In this document: positions 7,308 to 14,431 of the stretch, piece by piece
Position numbering within the stretch: position 1 is the first letter of the stretch
Layout of the letters: every line of letters begins with the position of its first letter
Origin: Dehalococcoidia bacterium
GTDB lineage: Bacteria > Chloroflexota > Dehalococcoidia > GIF9 > AB-539-J10
DNA length: 15,952 nucleotides
NCBI GenBank assembly: GCA_030612165.1
Contig: JAUWOK010000013.1
Coordinates: 1-15,952, forward strand
Reading direction: 5' to 3'
Notes under the pieces: generated by a model
Seen by the model: the letters and a program-made list of their open reading frames with translations, nothing else
Databases searched by the model: none
What the model was told of the DNA's origin: nothing
Position numbers and translations under genes: made by a program

Positions 7308-8312
7308 TTAAATAACGAGATCAATCCATAACAGTATCAGGCCCAATAGACCAACAAGAGTTGAGCTGATAAAATAAATTTTACTTGCCTGGTCGATTTT
7401 GAAGCGCGCCATCGCCGCGCGAGCTACCATCACGCTGACAAACATCACCAGGAAGACCTTGACGAGGAAAAATATCCCATCTACTATTGTCGCCGGAATC
7501 GCCGCCCCTATGCCGATTACGGGGGAGAGATTATATGGGAAAAATAGCCCCACGACTATGGCCACCAGGGCAATAGCCTTCACCGCGTTTGCGACATAAA
7601 ACAGGGCAAAATTCCTGCCAGAATATTCCACCAGCACTCCACCGGCAAGCTCGGTTTCGGCTTCTGCCATATCGAAGGGTATTTTGGATAGCTCTCCAGG
7701 TATGATGAACAAAAGAACAAGTAACAATAATACCGCCCCTATTATGCCTACTGGCCCTACCTGTCCCCAGATAGGGAAAGCCGCTAATGTAGAAAACAGG
7801 AAAGGGCTGGCACCGGTAACATGGCCTGTGTGCCAGGCGATAGCAACAACTGACATCACCAGCGGGAACTCGTAGCTCATCAGGGTAACCATTTCACGCT
7901 GTGCGCCTACGGTAGCAAAAGGAGAACTTGACGAAAAACCGGCCAGCACCAGTGCCAAAGCTGGAATGATCAGCAAGTATAATACGACTATTATGTCTCC
8001 ACTGCCTTCCAGGAGCGCAGGTTGTCCGAAAAGAGGCACATAGAGCAATAACACTGCCGCACCCATGAGACAAAGAACCGGCGCGAATTTAAATAGCCAT
8101 GATATAGCGTCATCCGGGATGATGCTTTCTTTCATGAGCAATTTGCTTACATCTCGAAAAGGCTGGCGGATGGGAGGGCCAATTCTGCCCTGCATGCGGG
8201 CAACTAGTTTGCGATCTATGCCAAGATAAAGCAAGCCAAAGAACACTCCGAGAGCCAGGATGACTATACCGAGAAGAATCGTTATACCCAGGGAAAAATT
8301 GCTACCTATCAA
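7308..8312 (-). CDS. mbhM: Mbh hydrogenase membrane subunit (NuoH-like), MbhM
   Basis: About 334 residues and roughly eight hydrophobic segments, homologous to NuoH/HycD/EchB. It anchors the hydrogenase arm and forms the junction with the ion-translocating arm. Typical motifs are GIDRKLVARMQGRIGPP near the end of TM1, the E-[LF]-S-K-I-P-F-D-M-A-E-A-E-T-E-L loop and V-E-Y-S-G after it, carrying the acidic residues of the quinone-tunnel-like cavity. I prefer the TTG start at 8312, which has GGAGG six bases upstream, overlaps the end of mbhL by eleven bases and puts TM1 at the N-terminus as in relatives. An in-frame ATG at 8354 lacks a ribosome binding site and would add fourteen residues and a 53-base overlap. 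Confidence 0.92.
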   Translation of the reverse strand: MIGSNFSLGITILLGIVILALGVFFGLLYLGIDRKLVARMQGRIGPPIRQPFRDVSKLLMKESIIPDDAISWLFKFAPVLCLMGAAVLLLYVPLFGQPALLEGSGDIIVVLYLLIIPALALVLAGFSSSSPFATVGAQREMVTLMSYEFPLVMSVVAIAWHTGHVTGASPFLFSTLAAFPIWGQVGPVGIIGAVLLLLVLLFIIPGELSKIPFDMAEAETELAGGVLVEYSGRNFALFYVANAVKAIALVAIVVGLFFPYNLSPVIGIGAAIPATIVDGIFFLVKVFLVMFVSVMVARAAMARFKIDQASKIYFISSTLVGLLGLILLWIDLVI

Positions 8313-9570
8313 ATTCAGCCTCCAGCCTCCTTGTTTTTTCCAGAGAGAGTTCATGCAGGTCTAGCAAACACTCTGTGCCTTTACGAGGTTGCTTCACCGT
8401 GATCGCCCTGTTGGTGCATGACATACAGGGATCAATAGAAGCGAAAGCTATGGGAACATCCGCGATCTGTTCACCCTTAAGCATTGTCGGTATGGCCATA
8501 AGGTTAGCGTAAGTCGGTGCCCTGACCTTCCAGCAGGCCAGCGGGTCCATTCCAGCCTCCATGCGGACGTAGTGAAAACATTCTCCCCTGGGAGCCTCGT
8601 GGACACCGATGCCTTCTCCCTCCGCTTTCTTCAACACAGCCAGTAGTTTGGCTACCTTCGGTTCTGAGATAATCGCACCGGAGGGCATCTCTTTCAAGCA
8701 TTTATCTATGATTTCTATAGATTGCTTGATTTCCAACAGGCGGACGACGATTCTGTCATAAACATCGCCGACTACTTTGCCAGTGATGACATCAGGAGTA
8801 ATCGCTTTGATATCCATATCGGCATATGCGCTGTAAGCGTGTCCCTGCCTTGCGTCCTTGGAAACACCGCTTGCCCTGGCTGTCGGGCCGACGATCGTTA
8901 GCCGCAGGGCGTCCTCTTTTTTCAGAATACCCACATTCCTCGTTCTCATGTTGATGGTTTTGTCTTTTAAAAAGATATTTCCCAGTTGGTCAAAAATGGA
9001 AAGATAGTAATCCAGTGATTTTCTGACTCTGGGGAACTGCTCCTCGGTTATATCTCTTCTGACTCCGCCGAACTGGAACATGGCTTTGGAATTCCTGTTG
9101 CCTGCCAGATATTCCATTGCGTCCATGATCTCTTCCCGGACTTTCCACACGAGATAAAATACGGAATCAAAGCCGATTTCGTGAGCAGCGACTCCTGCCC
9201 ATAACAGGTGGGAATGTATGCGCTCCATCTCGGCGATGATAACTCTGATGTATTCTGCCCGTGGGGGCACCTCTATTCCCGCTGCCTGCTCTACGGCCAT
9301 CACCAAAGCGAAGGGATGGCTTACGGAGCAGATGCCGCAGATACGCTCCGCTAAATAGATCGTCTGGATGGGATTGTTCCTGTTCATCCCCAACCACTCC
9401 ATGCCGCGATGTACCTGCCCTACCACCACATCCACATCTATGATTTCTTCGCCGTCAACGCTAAGGTCGAGCCTGATAGGCTCTTTCAAAGCGGGGTGTA
9501 TGGGCCCGATGGGGATAGTATAGGATGTCTTTACCTCTTTGGTGTCGTCCATATTCTTAATATTACTCAT
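8302..9570 (-). CDS. mbhL: [NiFe] hydrogenase catalytic large subunit, MbhL
   Basis: A 422-residue group 4 [NiFe]-hydrogenase large subunit, homologous to NuoD and to the HycE C-terminal domain. It carries the H2-evolving NiFe(CN)2CO site. Both nickel-binding pairs are intact: R76-I-C78-G-I-C81 (L1 motif) and D380-P-C382-M-S-C385-T-N-R388 (L2 motif). That marks a real hydrogenase, unlike Nuo subunits or Mbx/Mbs, where ligands are changed. After R388 a 34-residue tail remains. In HycE, cleavage by HycI occurs right after the equivalent Arg, so a processed mature end at R388 is predicted. The start is ATG 9570 after AGGACG. The gene begins two bases after mbhK. Its likely protease is encoded at 6350-6853. 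Confidence 0.95.
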   Translation of the reverse strand: MSNIKNMDDTKEVKTSYTIPIGPIHPALKEPIRLDLSVDGEEIIDVDVVVGQVHRGMEWLGMNRNNPIQTIYLAERICGICSVSHPFALVMAVEQAAGIEVPPRAEYIRVIIAEMERIHSHLLWAGVAAHEIGFDSVFYLVWKVREEIMDAMEYLAGNRNSKAMFQFGGVRRDITEEQFPRVRKSLDYYLSIFDQLGNIFLKDKTINMRTRNVGILKKEDALRLTIVGPTARASGVSKDARQGHAYSAYADMDIKAITPDVITGKVVGDVYDRIVVRLLEIKQSIEIIDKCLKEMPSGAIISEPKVAKLLAVLKKAEGEGIGVHEAPRGECFHYVRMEAGMDPLACWKVRAPTYANLMAIPTMLKGEQIADVPIAFASIDPCMSCTNRAITVKQPRKGTECLLDLHELSLEKTRRLEAEFDR

Positions 9571-9572
9571 TT

Positions 9573-10112
9573 TTATCGTCCTGGTACCTTCTGCCCGGGC
9601 AAAGTCTTGAGCAAATCCTGAGGGCCTGTATCGTCTTTTCTCCAGGGATAAACGCCAATAGGGAAATCGTCGGATAAGAAAAGCCGTCTGTCATCGGGAA
9701 TTCCAATCACTTTTATTCCTATCATCTCCTGAGTTTCCCTTTCCGTAAACAGGGCGCCGGGGATGATGTCGGTGATAGTGGGAATTTCCGGCTTGCTTTT
9801 AGGCAGAACGACGCGCACCCCGACGGATATTTCCTTAAACTGGTATTCGTAGTATATAGAGAAGTGATATATCAACTCAATTTCTTCCCCAAGATCGGAG
9901 GAGGAAACCACTGCCAGATGTGGATAGTCCTGCAGGGAGCTAAAGTGCGCTACACTTTTCTTGAAGGAGCCGGGCGTGACACTCAGCCAGATTGCCTGGA
10001 ACAGATTCCTCGTAATGGCAACCTCTTGCTGGTGTATGCGGGAGGACAGAAGGCCATCGCCGAGGGCGCTCTTGAAACTCTCCACTATCTTTTCAGGACT
10101 CAATATTTCCAT
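9573..10112 (-). CDS. mbhK: Mbh hydrogenase NuoC-like (30 kDa) subunit, MbhK
   Basis: A 179-residue protein of the complex I 30-kDa (NuoC) family. The C-terminal signature is visible at about residues 118-158: ERETQEMIGIKVIGIPDDRR followed by LFLSDDFPIGVYPWRKD. The central alternating-hydrophobic part (IELIYHFSIYYEYQFKEISV) is the beta-sheet core. It has no cofactor and scaffolds the large and small subunits. In HycE and in some other group 4 enzymes this domain is fused to the large subunit; here it is separate, as in Pyrococcus Mbh. It is placed between mbhJ (18 bases upstream) and mbhL (two bases downstream), the canonical J-K-L order. The start is ATG 10112, with AAGGAG rather far upstream (about 14 bases). 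Confidence 0.9.
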   Translation of the reverse strand: MEILSPEKIVESFKSALGDGLLSSRIHQQEVAITRNLFQAIWLSVTPGSFKKSVAHFSSLQDYPHLAVVSSSDLGEEIELIYHFSIYYEYQFKEISVGVRVVLPKSKPEIPTITDIIPGALFTERETQEMIGIKVIGIPDDRRLFLSDDFPIGVYPWRKDDTGPQDLLKTLPGQKVPGR

Positions 10113-10130
10113 TATGTTCTCTCTTGCTCC

Positions 10131-10547
10131 TTATGCCTTCTCTAGCTTCACCCATGCTTTGATCACCGCCTCTGTGATGGCTTCGGGCCTGGGAGGACAT
10201 CCCGGGACATATATATCCACGGGTATAAACTGATCCAGAGGTCCCACCAGACTGTATGACTCATAAAATACGCCGCCTTCCGCTCCGCAGCTACCCACAG
10301 CGATAACTACCTTGGGGTCTGGTACCTGTGCATATATCCGCTTGATTCGCGAGGCCATTTGCCTTGCTACCGGCCCTGTTGCCAGCAGCACATCCGCATG
10401 CCTGGGGGAACCAACGAGCATAATTCCAAAACGCTCGATATCGTATCGCGGAGTGAGCGCAGCGAGAATCTCAATATCGCATCCATTACAGGACCCGGAG
10501 TTAAGATGGTAAACCCATAACGCTCGCTTGAACGAATTAAGTCCCAT
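10131..10547 (-). CDS. mbhJ: [NiFe] hydrogenase small subunit (NuoB-like), MbhJ
   Basis: A 138-residue NuoB/EchC/HycG-type small subunit that holds the proximal [4Fe-4S] cluster next to the NiFe site. The four ligands are visible: C20 and C23 (SGSCNGCDIE), C87 (VGSCGAEGG) and C117 (VPGCPPRPE). It lacks the signal peptide and the extra clusters of uptake hydrogenase small subunits, so it acts on the cytoplasmic side. A GGAGG-containing site lies upstream of ATG 10547. The gene follows mbhI by 32 bases, the widest gap within the operon and the border between the Mrp-like half and the hydrogenase half. Confidence 0.94.
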   Translation of the reverse strand: MGLNSFKRALWVYHLNSGSCNGCDIEILAALTPRYDIERFGIMLVGSPRHADVLLATGPVARQMASRIKRIYAQVPDPKVVIAVGSCGAEGGVFYESYSLVGPLDQFIPVDIYVPGCPPRPEAITEAVIKAWVKLEKA

Positions 10548-10579
10548 TATGTTCTATCTCCCTCCACTTTCCATAAAAC

Positions 10580-10909
10580 TTATACCAAGGTAAATGTTAT
10601 CGCAGCTATAACTGTAATTACCGTAAGCCACAGGACGTAGTCGTTAACGATGCCTGTATGCGCTTTGATCGTTGGATCATAATATTTTTTAAGAGCTTGG
10701 AAAAATCCCCAGTACAGGTTATGGGCTTTCACATGTCGTTCTTCCACTTCGGGCAATTCTTCCCCGCAGAGGAACGCTTTCGTTTGCTCGGTTCCCTTTT
10801 TGTAGCCCCCTTCTCCTCTGCTTCTTAGCAGGTAGATCAAGGCGATCACCACCAGGAAGACGACGAGACATACAACCGGATTCCAGAAGGCAAGACTTAT
10901 TGCTGCCAT
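10580..10909 (-). CDS. mbhI: Mbh linker membrane subunit MbhI
   Basis: A 109-residue protein with one N-terminal and one C-terminal transmembrane segment (about residues 7-29 and 86-108). Between them is a charged region containing CGEELPEVEERHVKAHN and L-Y-W-G-F-F-Q-A-L-K-K-Y-Y, which resembles the conserved middle of MbhI. In the Pyrococcus complex MbhI bridges the MrpD-like channel and the hydrogenase arm with a long lateral helix; here that is inferred from similarity and gene position. The start is ATG 10909, with a GGGAGGGGGAT ribosome binding site located in the end of mbhH. An in-frame upstream start at 10951 would overlap mbhH and has no site. The stop-to-start gap to mbhH is four bases. 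Confidence 0.85.
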   Translation of the reverse strand: MAAISLAFWNPVVCLVVFLVVIALIYLLRSRGEGGYKKGTEQTKAFLCGEELPEVEERHVKAHNLYWGFFQALKKYYDPTIKAHTGIVNDYVLWLTVITVIAAITFTLV

Positions 10910-10913
10910 CGTA

Positions 10914-12482
10914 CTACAATCCCCCTCCCATGATTCCATTGATATAGGCACCCTGATTTATCAATGCGTCTACTGCCGGCTGCACTATATTGTCAACTAT
11001 CAATCCCGGACACAGGCTGAAGAAAATGATAACTACGGCCAGAATTCCCATGCCAATAAGCATCGACCGGGGAGCTTCCTTGACATCTTTGTGTTGCGGT
11101 AGCGCCGGCCCGGTAAATGCCGCTTGAAAAACCTTGGTGAAGGAAGCCAGGGTGATGATGGATACCAGCATGGCTATGATAGACAGGATAGGAGAGAACT
11201 GATAGACGGACTCATAAATTAAGAATTTCGAAGCGAAACCATTAAAAGGAGGAATACCGGAGATGGCCAGAGCACCAATGATGAAGAATATAGTGGTGAA
11301 CTTCATGTTGCGCGCCAGCCCGCCCATTTTATTCAAATCTCTCGTGCCCAGGCGGTAGAACAGGGCACCCGCAGTGAGGAATAACAGTCCTTTATACAGT
11401 GCATAATTAATTATGTGGAAAATGCCTCCGCTCATGGCCTGTCTCCCGTAAGCATTTAAGGCAGCAGTATCGCCCAGAACTGCCAGCCCTACTCCTACTC
11501 CCAGCAACATATAACCAATCTGGGAGACGGAGTGATAGGCCATCAACCGCTTAATATCAGTTTGTGGAATAGCCATGGTGACTCCAACAAACATGGATAA
11601 TACCCCCAGGATTATTACTATCCAGCCCATCGAGATCGTCCCTGTCGTGCCACCGTACAAGGTGAAACCTATCCTGAAGAGAGCATATAAACAGGCTTGA
11701 CTTGCCGCCATCAGCATAATAGTTATGCTGGCAGGGGCAACGGTATAAGTATCAGGCACCCACATGTGCAGGGGCACAGCTCCCAGCTTGATGGCGAAAG
11801 CGATGGCCATTAAAGCCAGAGCGAGCTTATCCAGAGAGGTAAATTGTATGACAGCGGCCAGTGCGCCTATGTTAAGCAACCCATACTGGGCATAAAGCAA
11901 TGCTATAGCAAAGAGAACCATTAATGCCGCTATTGCCGATATGCTGAGATATTTGAAACCTCCCTCAACTGTATCCCCGAACCTGGTTCTAAATGCCGCT
12001 AACGCCGCTCCGGAGATGGAGAGTATTTCCAGGAAGACGAAGAGGTTAAACAGGTCGCCGGTAAACTCCAGCCCGAACATGCCGACCATCATGAGCAGGA
12101 ACAGGGTATAGAATTTGTCCTGTCCTGTTTCTCGTTTCATGAAAGAGAGCGAATAGACTACAGCGGCCAGAGAGACTATCGCCGTCACTATGCCCATGAA
12201 GATGGACATGCCATCCACTTCCAGGATAATCCTTACGGGGACGATGTATCCCCTGGGAAGCGTGATGTCGGGCAGGGCGGCTCCGAGAGTATAGATATGT
12301 GCCCCATTGGCGTAAACGTCTTTTGCCAGGATTGCTACCAGAATTCCCACAAAAACCGTAACTACTACTACGAATATATTTCTGCCTTTGGCACTGGCTT
12401 TGCTGATCAAAGGAACCAGGAAAGCTGCCAGCAGGGGAATCGCTATTATCAGTATGGAAGAATTAGACGTCAGGAAGTTCAT
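10914..12482 (-). CDS. mbhH: Mrp antiporter-like ion-translocating subunit MrpD/MbhH
   Basis: A 522-residue, about 14-helix protein of the NuoL/M/N-MrpA/D family. Channel-type residues are visible: E152 in TM5 (NLFVFLEILS), and K232 with H239 in the broken helix motif AIKLGAVPLHMWVPDTYTVAP (split here only in description, residues 231-250). A further Lys/His-rich helix, DIKRLMAYHSVSQIGYML, marks the second half-channel. It is the only full-length antiporter-like subunit in the operon. Mbx/Mbs operons carry two copies, so the single copy supports an H2-evolving Mbh. The ion, Na+ or H+, cannot be told from sequence alone. The start is ATG 12482, two bases after mbhG. Confidence 0.94.
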   Translation of the reverse strand: MNFLTSNSSILIIAIPLLAAFLVPLISKASAKGRNIFVVVVTVFVGILVAILAKDVYANGAHIYTLGAALPDITLPRGYIVPVRIILEVDGMSIFMGIVTAIVSLAAVVYSLSFMKRETGQDKFYTLFLLMMVGMFGLEFTGDLFNLFVFLEILSISGAALAAFRTRFGDTVEGGFKYLSISAIAALMVLFAIALLYAQYGLLNIGALAAVIQFTSLDKLALALMAIAFAIKLGAVPLHMWVPDTYTVAPASITIMLMAASQACLYALFRIGFTLYGGTTGTISMGWIVIILGVLSMFVGVTMAIPQTDIKRLMAYHSVSQIGYMLLGVGVGLAVLGDTAALNAYGRQAMSGGIFHIINYALYKGLLFLTAGALFYRLGTRDLNKMGGLARNMKFTTIFFIIGALAISGIPPFNGFASKFLIYESVYQFSPILSIIAMLVSIITLASFTKVFQAAFTGPALPQHKDVKEAPRSMLIGMGILAVVIIFFSLCPGLIVDNIVQPAVDALINQGAYINGIMGGGL

Positions 12483-12484
12483 CG

Positions 12485-12835
12485 TTATCCTTTCATCCTC
12501 CGGGACTTTTCTGTATCAATATTTCCAGTATGGCGATAGGTGCGTATGGCCATGGACAACATTAAGGCCAGAATGGAGACTCCGATAACAATGCTGGTAA
12601 GCACCAGGGCCTGGGGTACGGGCAACACCATGATCCCTGCAGGGGAATTGGTGTAGATAGGAGCTCCCCCTCCCTCTCTGTATCCCAGGGCGACAAAAAA
12701 CAGGTTGACGCTGGCTTCAAGCAGGGCAATGCCCATTATGAACTTGATCATGTTTTTCTTGAAGATCAGGATATACAGGGCAATGCCTGCTAATATCACT
12801 GCTGCCAGAAAAGGAAAGTTCAAGAGGCTTCCCAT
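12485..12835 (-). CDS. mbhG: MrpC/NuoK-like subunit MbhG
   Basis: A 116-residue, three-helix protein homologous to MrpC (MnhC) and NuoK. The second helix carries the conserved E (ALLEASVNLFFVALGY, about residue 40), and the typical segment VPQALVLTSIVIGVSILAL follows at about 73-91, as in MrpC/NuoK proteins. It forms part of the proton or sodium path beside MbhH. The ATG at 12835 overlaps the mbhF stop codon as TAATG, so translation is probably coupled. Basic and hydrophilic residues (RTYRHTGNIDTEKSRRMKG) form the C-terminal tail. Confidence 0.92.
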   Translation of the reverse strand: MGSLLNFPFLAAVILAGIALYILIFKKNMIKFIMGIALLEASVNLFFVALGYREGGGAPIYTNSPAGIMVLPVPQALVLTSIVIGVSILALMLSMAIRTYRHTGNIDTEKSRRMKG

Positions 12836-13299
12836 TATTCCTCTACCTCCTCTCCGCTGGATGCCAATGCCATGACGAGTATAATGGCAGATAATCCGGC
12901 AAACACTTTAAGCCCTACTGCTACGTTCATCAGGGGGATAATTCCTCCCGTCCATATATCTCCCGGGTTAGGGCCGGTGGGGGGAGTATGGCCAAAAACG
13001 GGTGAGCCTATCAGGGTATTAAAGAAAAATACTCCTGCCGCTGCCAGCCCTGCGAAAGCCAGTCCGATAAAAATCACCGCTCCGCTGCTTTCCAGAATAG
13101 AAAGATGTTTTTCTTTAATACCCTTTTGTATTCTGGATGAGCCAAAAGCGACGATCATGAGAGCAGCACCAGAGGCGATTACCGCTCCTCCCTGGAACCC
13201 TCCCCCTGGGGTTATGTGTCCGTGTATGATGATATACAGGCCGAAAATGAATATAAAAAGGATTAACTGGTTAGCTACAGTACGTACGATCTTGGACAT
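12835..13299 (-). CDS. mbhF: MrpB (MnhB)-like subunit MbhF
   Basis: A 154-residue membrane protein with four hydrophobic segments and the MnhB-family motif HGHITPGGGFQGGAVIASG at about residues 27-45. A longer extramembrane loop with several Pro and Gly residues (GHTPPTGPNPGDIW) precedes the last helix. MnhB/MrpB subunits are essential in Mrp antiporters and line the membrane arm in Mbh. Its ATG shares a base with the mbhE stop codon (TAATG at 13299), and the same TAATG coupling links it to mbhG downstream. Confidence 0.92.
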   Translation of the reverse strand: MSKIVRTVANQLILFIFIFGLYIIIHGHITPGGGFQGGAVIASGAALMIVAFGSSRIQKGIKEKHLSILESSGAVIFIGLAFAGLAAAGVFFFNTLIGSPVFGHTPPTGPNPGDIWTGGIIPLMNVAVGLKVFAGLSAIILVMALASSGEEVEE

Positions 13300-13571
13300 T
13301 ATTTCTCAGCCGTCTCCTTTTTTCTGAACAGCATTACCACTCCCGTTACGGCGGTGAACAATATAGTTGCCTCACCCAGGGTGTCAAATCCTCGATAGTC
13401 GAACAAGACAGCAGCTACTACGTTGTTTGCCCCTGTCTCTGCCTGCGCATTTTGTATTATGTAATCATCCATCGGAGCGGGAGGTTCCCCAAAAGGATGG
13501 ACGAGAAGAGCTGACGACACCAGAAAGACAATGGCGATACCTAAAAATAGCGAGGCAACAAAATTTCTCAT
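13299..13571 (-). CDS. mbhE: MrpA C-terminal-like subunit MbhE
   Basis: A 90-residue protein with two transmembrane segments. The stretch ANNVVAAVLFDYRGFDTLGE between them corresponds to the conserved N-V-V-x-x-I-L-V-D-F-R-x-x-D-T-L-G-E region near the C-terminus of MrpA. The start is ATG 13571, preceded by GAGGAAGAG; a start at 13616 would overlap mbhD by 41 bases and add a hydrophilic tail. In Mrp antiporters this segment is part of the large MrpA polypeptide; here, as in Mbh, it is a separate gene, four bases after mbhD. Confidence 0.88.
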   Translation of the reverse strand: MRNFVASLFLGIAIVFLVSSALLVHPFGEPPAPMDDYIIQNAQAETGANNVVAAVLFDYRGFDTLGEATILFTAVTGVVMLFRKKETAEK

Positions 13572-13575
13572 GTTT

Positions 13576-13824
13576 TTACTCTTCCTCACGCTTTGTTGCC
13601 CTGATGGCAACGACAAAAATTGCCGTGGTAATGGCTGCTCCTATGGCGGCCTCAGCAATAGCGACATCGGGAGCCTGAAGCAGGTAAAATTCCAGAGAAA
13701 GGAGCAGGCTGAAGGCAGCCAAAAATAAAACTGCGTTAATCAAGTCCTTAGCCCTGGCCACGAAAACCGCACACACGATGAGCAATACGGGCACTATAAT
13801 GTGCAAAGCTGCTATTTCAAGCAT
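13576..13824 (-). CDS. mbhD: MrpA C-terminal domain-like (DUF4040) subunit MbhD
   Basis: An 82-residue, three-helix protein. The motif LLQAPDVAIAEAAIGAA (about residues 49-65) is the hallmark of the DUF4040 part of MrpA and of MbhD, with the Asp and Glu lying in the membrane. The start is ATG 13824, which overlaps the mbhC stop as ATGCTTGA (eight bases). A longer frame reaches to 13935, but its added 37 residues lie wholly inside mbhC and contain no family sequence, so I reject that start. The protein contributes to the ion path at the junction with the hydrogenase module. Confidence 0.88.
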   Translation of the reverse strand: MLEIAALHIIVPVLLIVCAVFVARAKDLINAVLFLAAFSLLLSLEFYLLQAPDVAIAEAAIGAAITTAIFVVAIRATKREEE

Positions 13825-14179
13825 TATCTTCTTTCTCCAGGTCGTCCACAATTGCCTTGACCGGCTTAACGCCACTTCTATGTCCTGCCCGGGCGATAGC
13901 GTGTGCCCCGGTAGGATTGGTGACCAAAATAGCAATTAAAGCTATAAATGCGTGTAAAGAAAGGATTGATTGGGGCGAAGAGCCTCCTTCAACCACCCAG
14001 ATGCTTATGGATTGTATCAATACGGCGATTATCAATAATATCGAACCGAAGGTCGTACATTTTGTTCCTGCATGAAGCCTGGTGTAGAAATCAGGAAAGC
14101 GATGAAGCCCGATAACCGCCATCAGGTTGAAGAAACACCCGCCAGCAATAAATACATAAGTAATGATATCTATTGCCAT
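13817..14179 (-). CDS. mbhC: MrpG (MnhG)-like subunit MbhC
   Basis: A 120-residue protein with three transmembrane segments. The MnhG-family motif GLHRFPDFYTRLHAGTKCTT is at about residues 24-43, followed by FGSILLIIAVLI. The C-terminal third has NPTGAHAIARAGHRSG, as in other MrpG proteins, then an acidic tail (DDLEKEDNA). It is part of the small-subunit cluster E-F-G at the distal end of the Mrp-like arm. The ATG at 14179 follows the mbhB stop with no gap. Confidence 0.92.
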   Translation of the reverse strand: MAIDIITYVFIAGGCFFNLMAVIGLHRFPDFYTRLHAGTKCTTFGSILLIIAVLIQSISIWVVEGGSSPQSILSLHAFIALIAILVTNPTGAHAIARAGHRSGVKPVKAIVDDLEKEDNA

Positions 14180-14431
14180 TTAGAACTTCCCCTTCTCTAT
14201 ATATTTAGCGATAAACAAAGTGGTTACAAACGAGAGCAGGGCATAAACGATAGCTACATCGATAAGAATGACCTCTTTAAACGCTATTCCCAGGATAACC
14301 ATGATCATTACGACTATGGTATTGATCGTGTCCAGTCCGACTATCCTGTCTGGAGTTGTTGGGCCTAAAAAGACCCGCACCAGAGCCACTATGACGCATA
14401 CTCCCAGGAATATCGCTGCCGGAACCCACAT
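14180..14431 (-). CDS. mbhB: MrpF (MnhF)-like subunit MbhB
   Basis: An 83-residue, three-helix protein of the MrpF family: VRVFLGPTTPDRIVGLDTIN (about residues 19-38) is the family core, with the Asp-Arg pair and the following Asp. The start is ATG 14431, which overlaps the mbhA stop as TAATG and has AAGGAGG eleven bases upstream; the in-frame TTG at 14455 lies before that site. The length equals that usual for the family. It packs with MbhA and MbhC at the end of the membrane arm. Confidence 0.9.
   Translation of the reverse strand: MWVPAAIFLGVCVIVALVRVFLGPTTPDRIVGLDTINTIVVMIMVILGIAFKEVILIDVAIVYALLSFVTTLFIAKYIEKGKF

Noticed and set aside
10914..12482. The operon might be an Mbx/Mbs sulfur reductase rather than a hydrogenase.
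   Set aside because: Only one MrpD-like gene is present where Mbx has two, and MbhL keeps both CxxC nickel-binding pairs.
13824..13935. Upstream extension of mbhD by 37 codons.
   Set aside because: It lies entirely within mbhC, has no family similarity and no ribosome binding site, while ATG 13824 gives the usual MbhD N-terminus.
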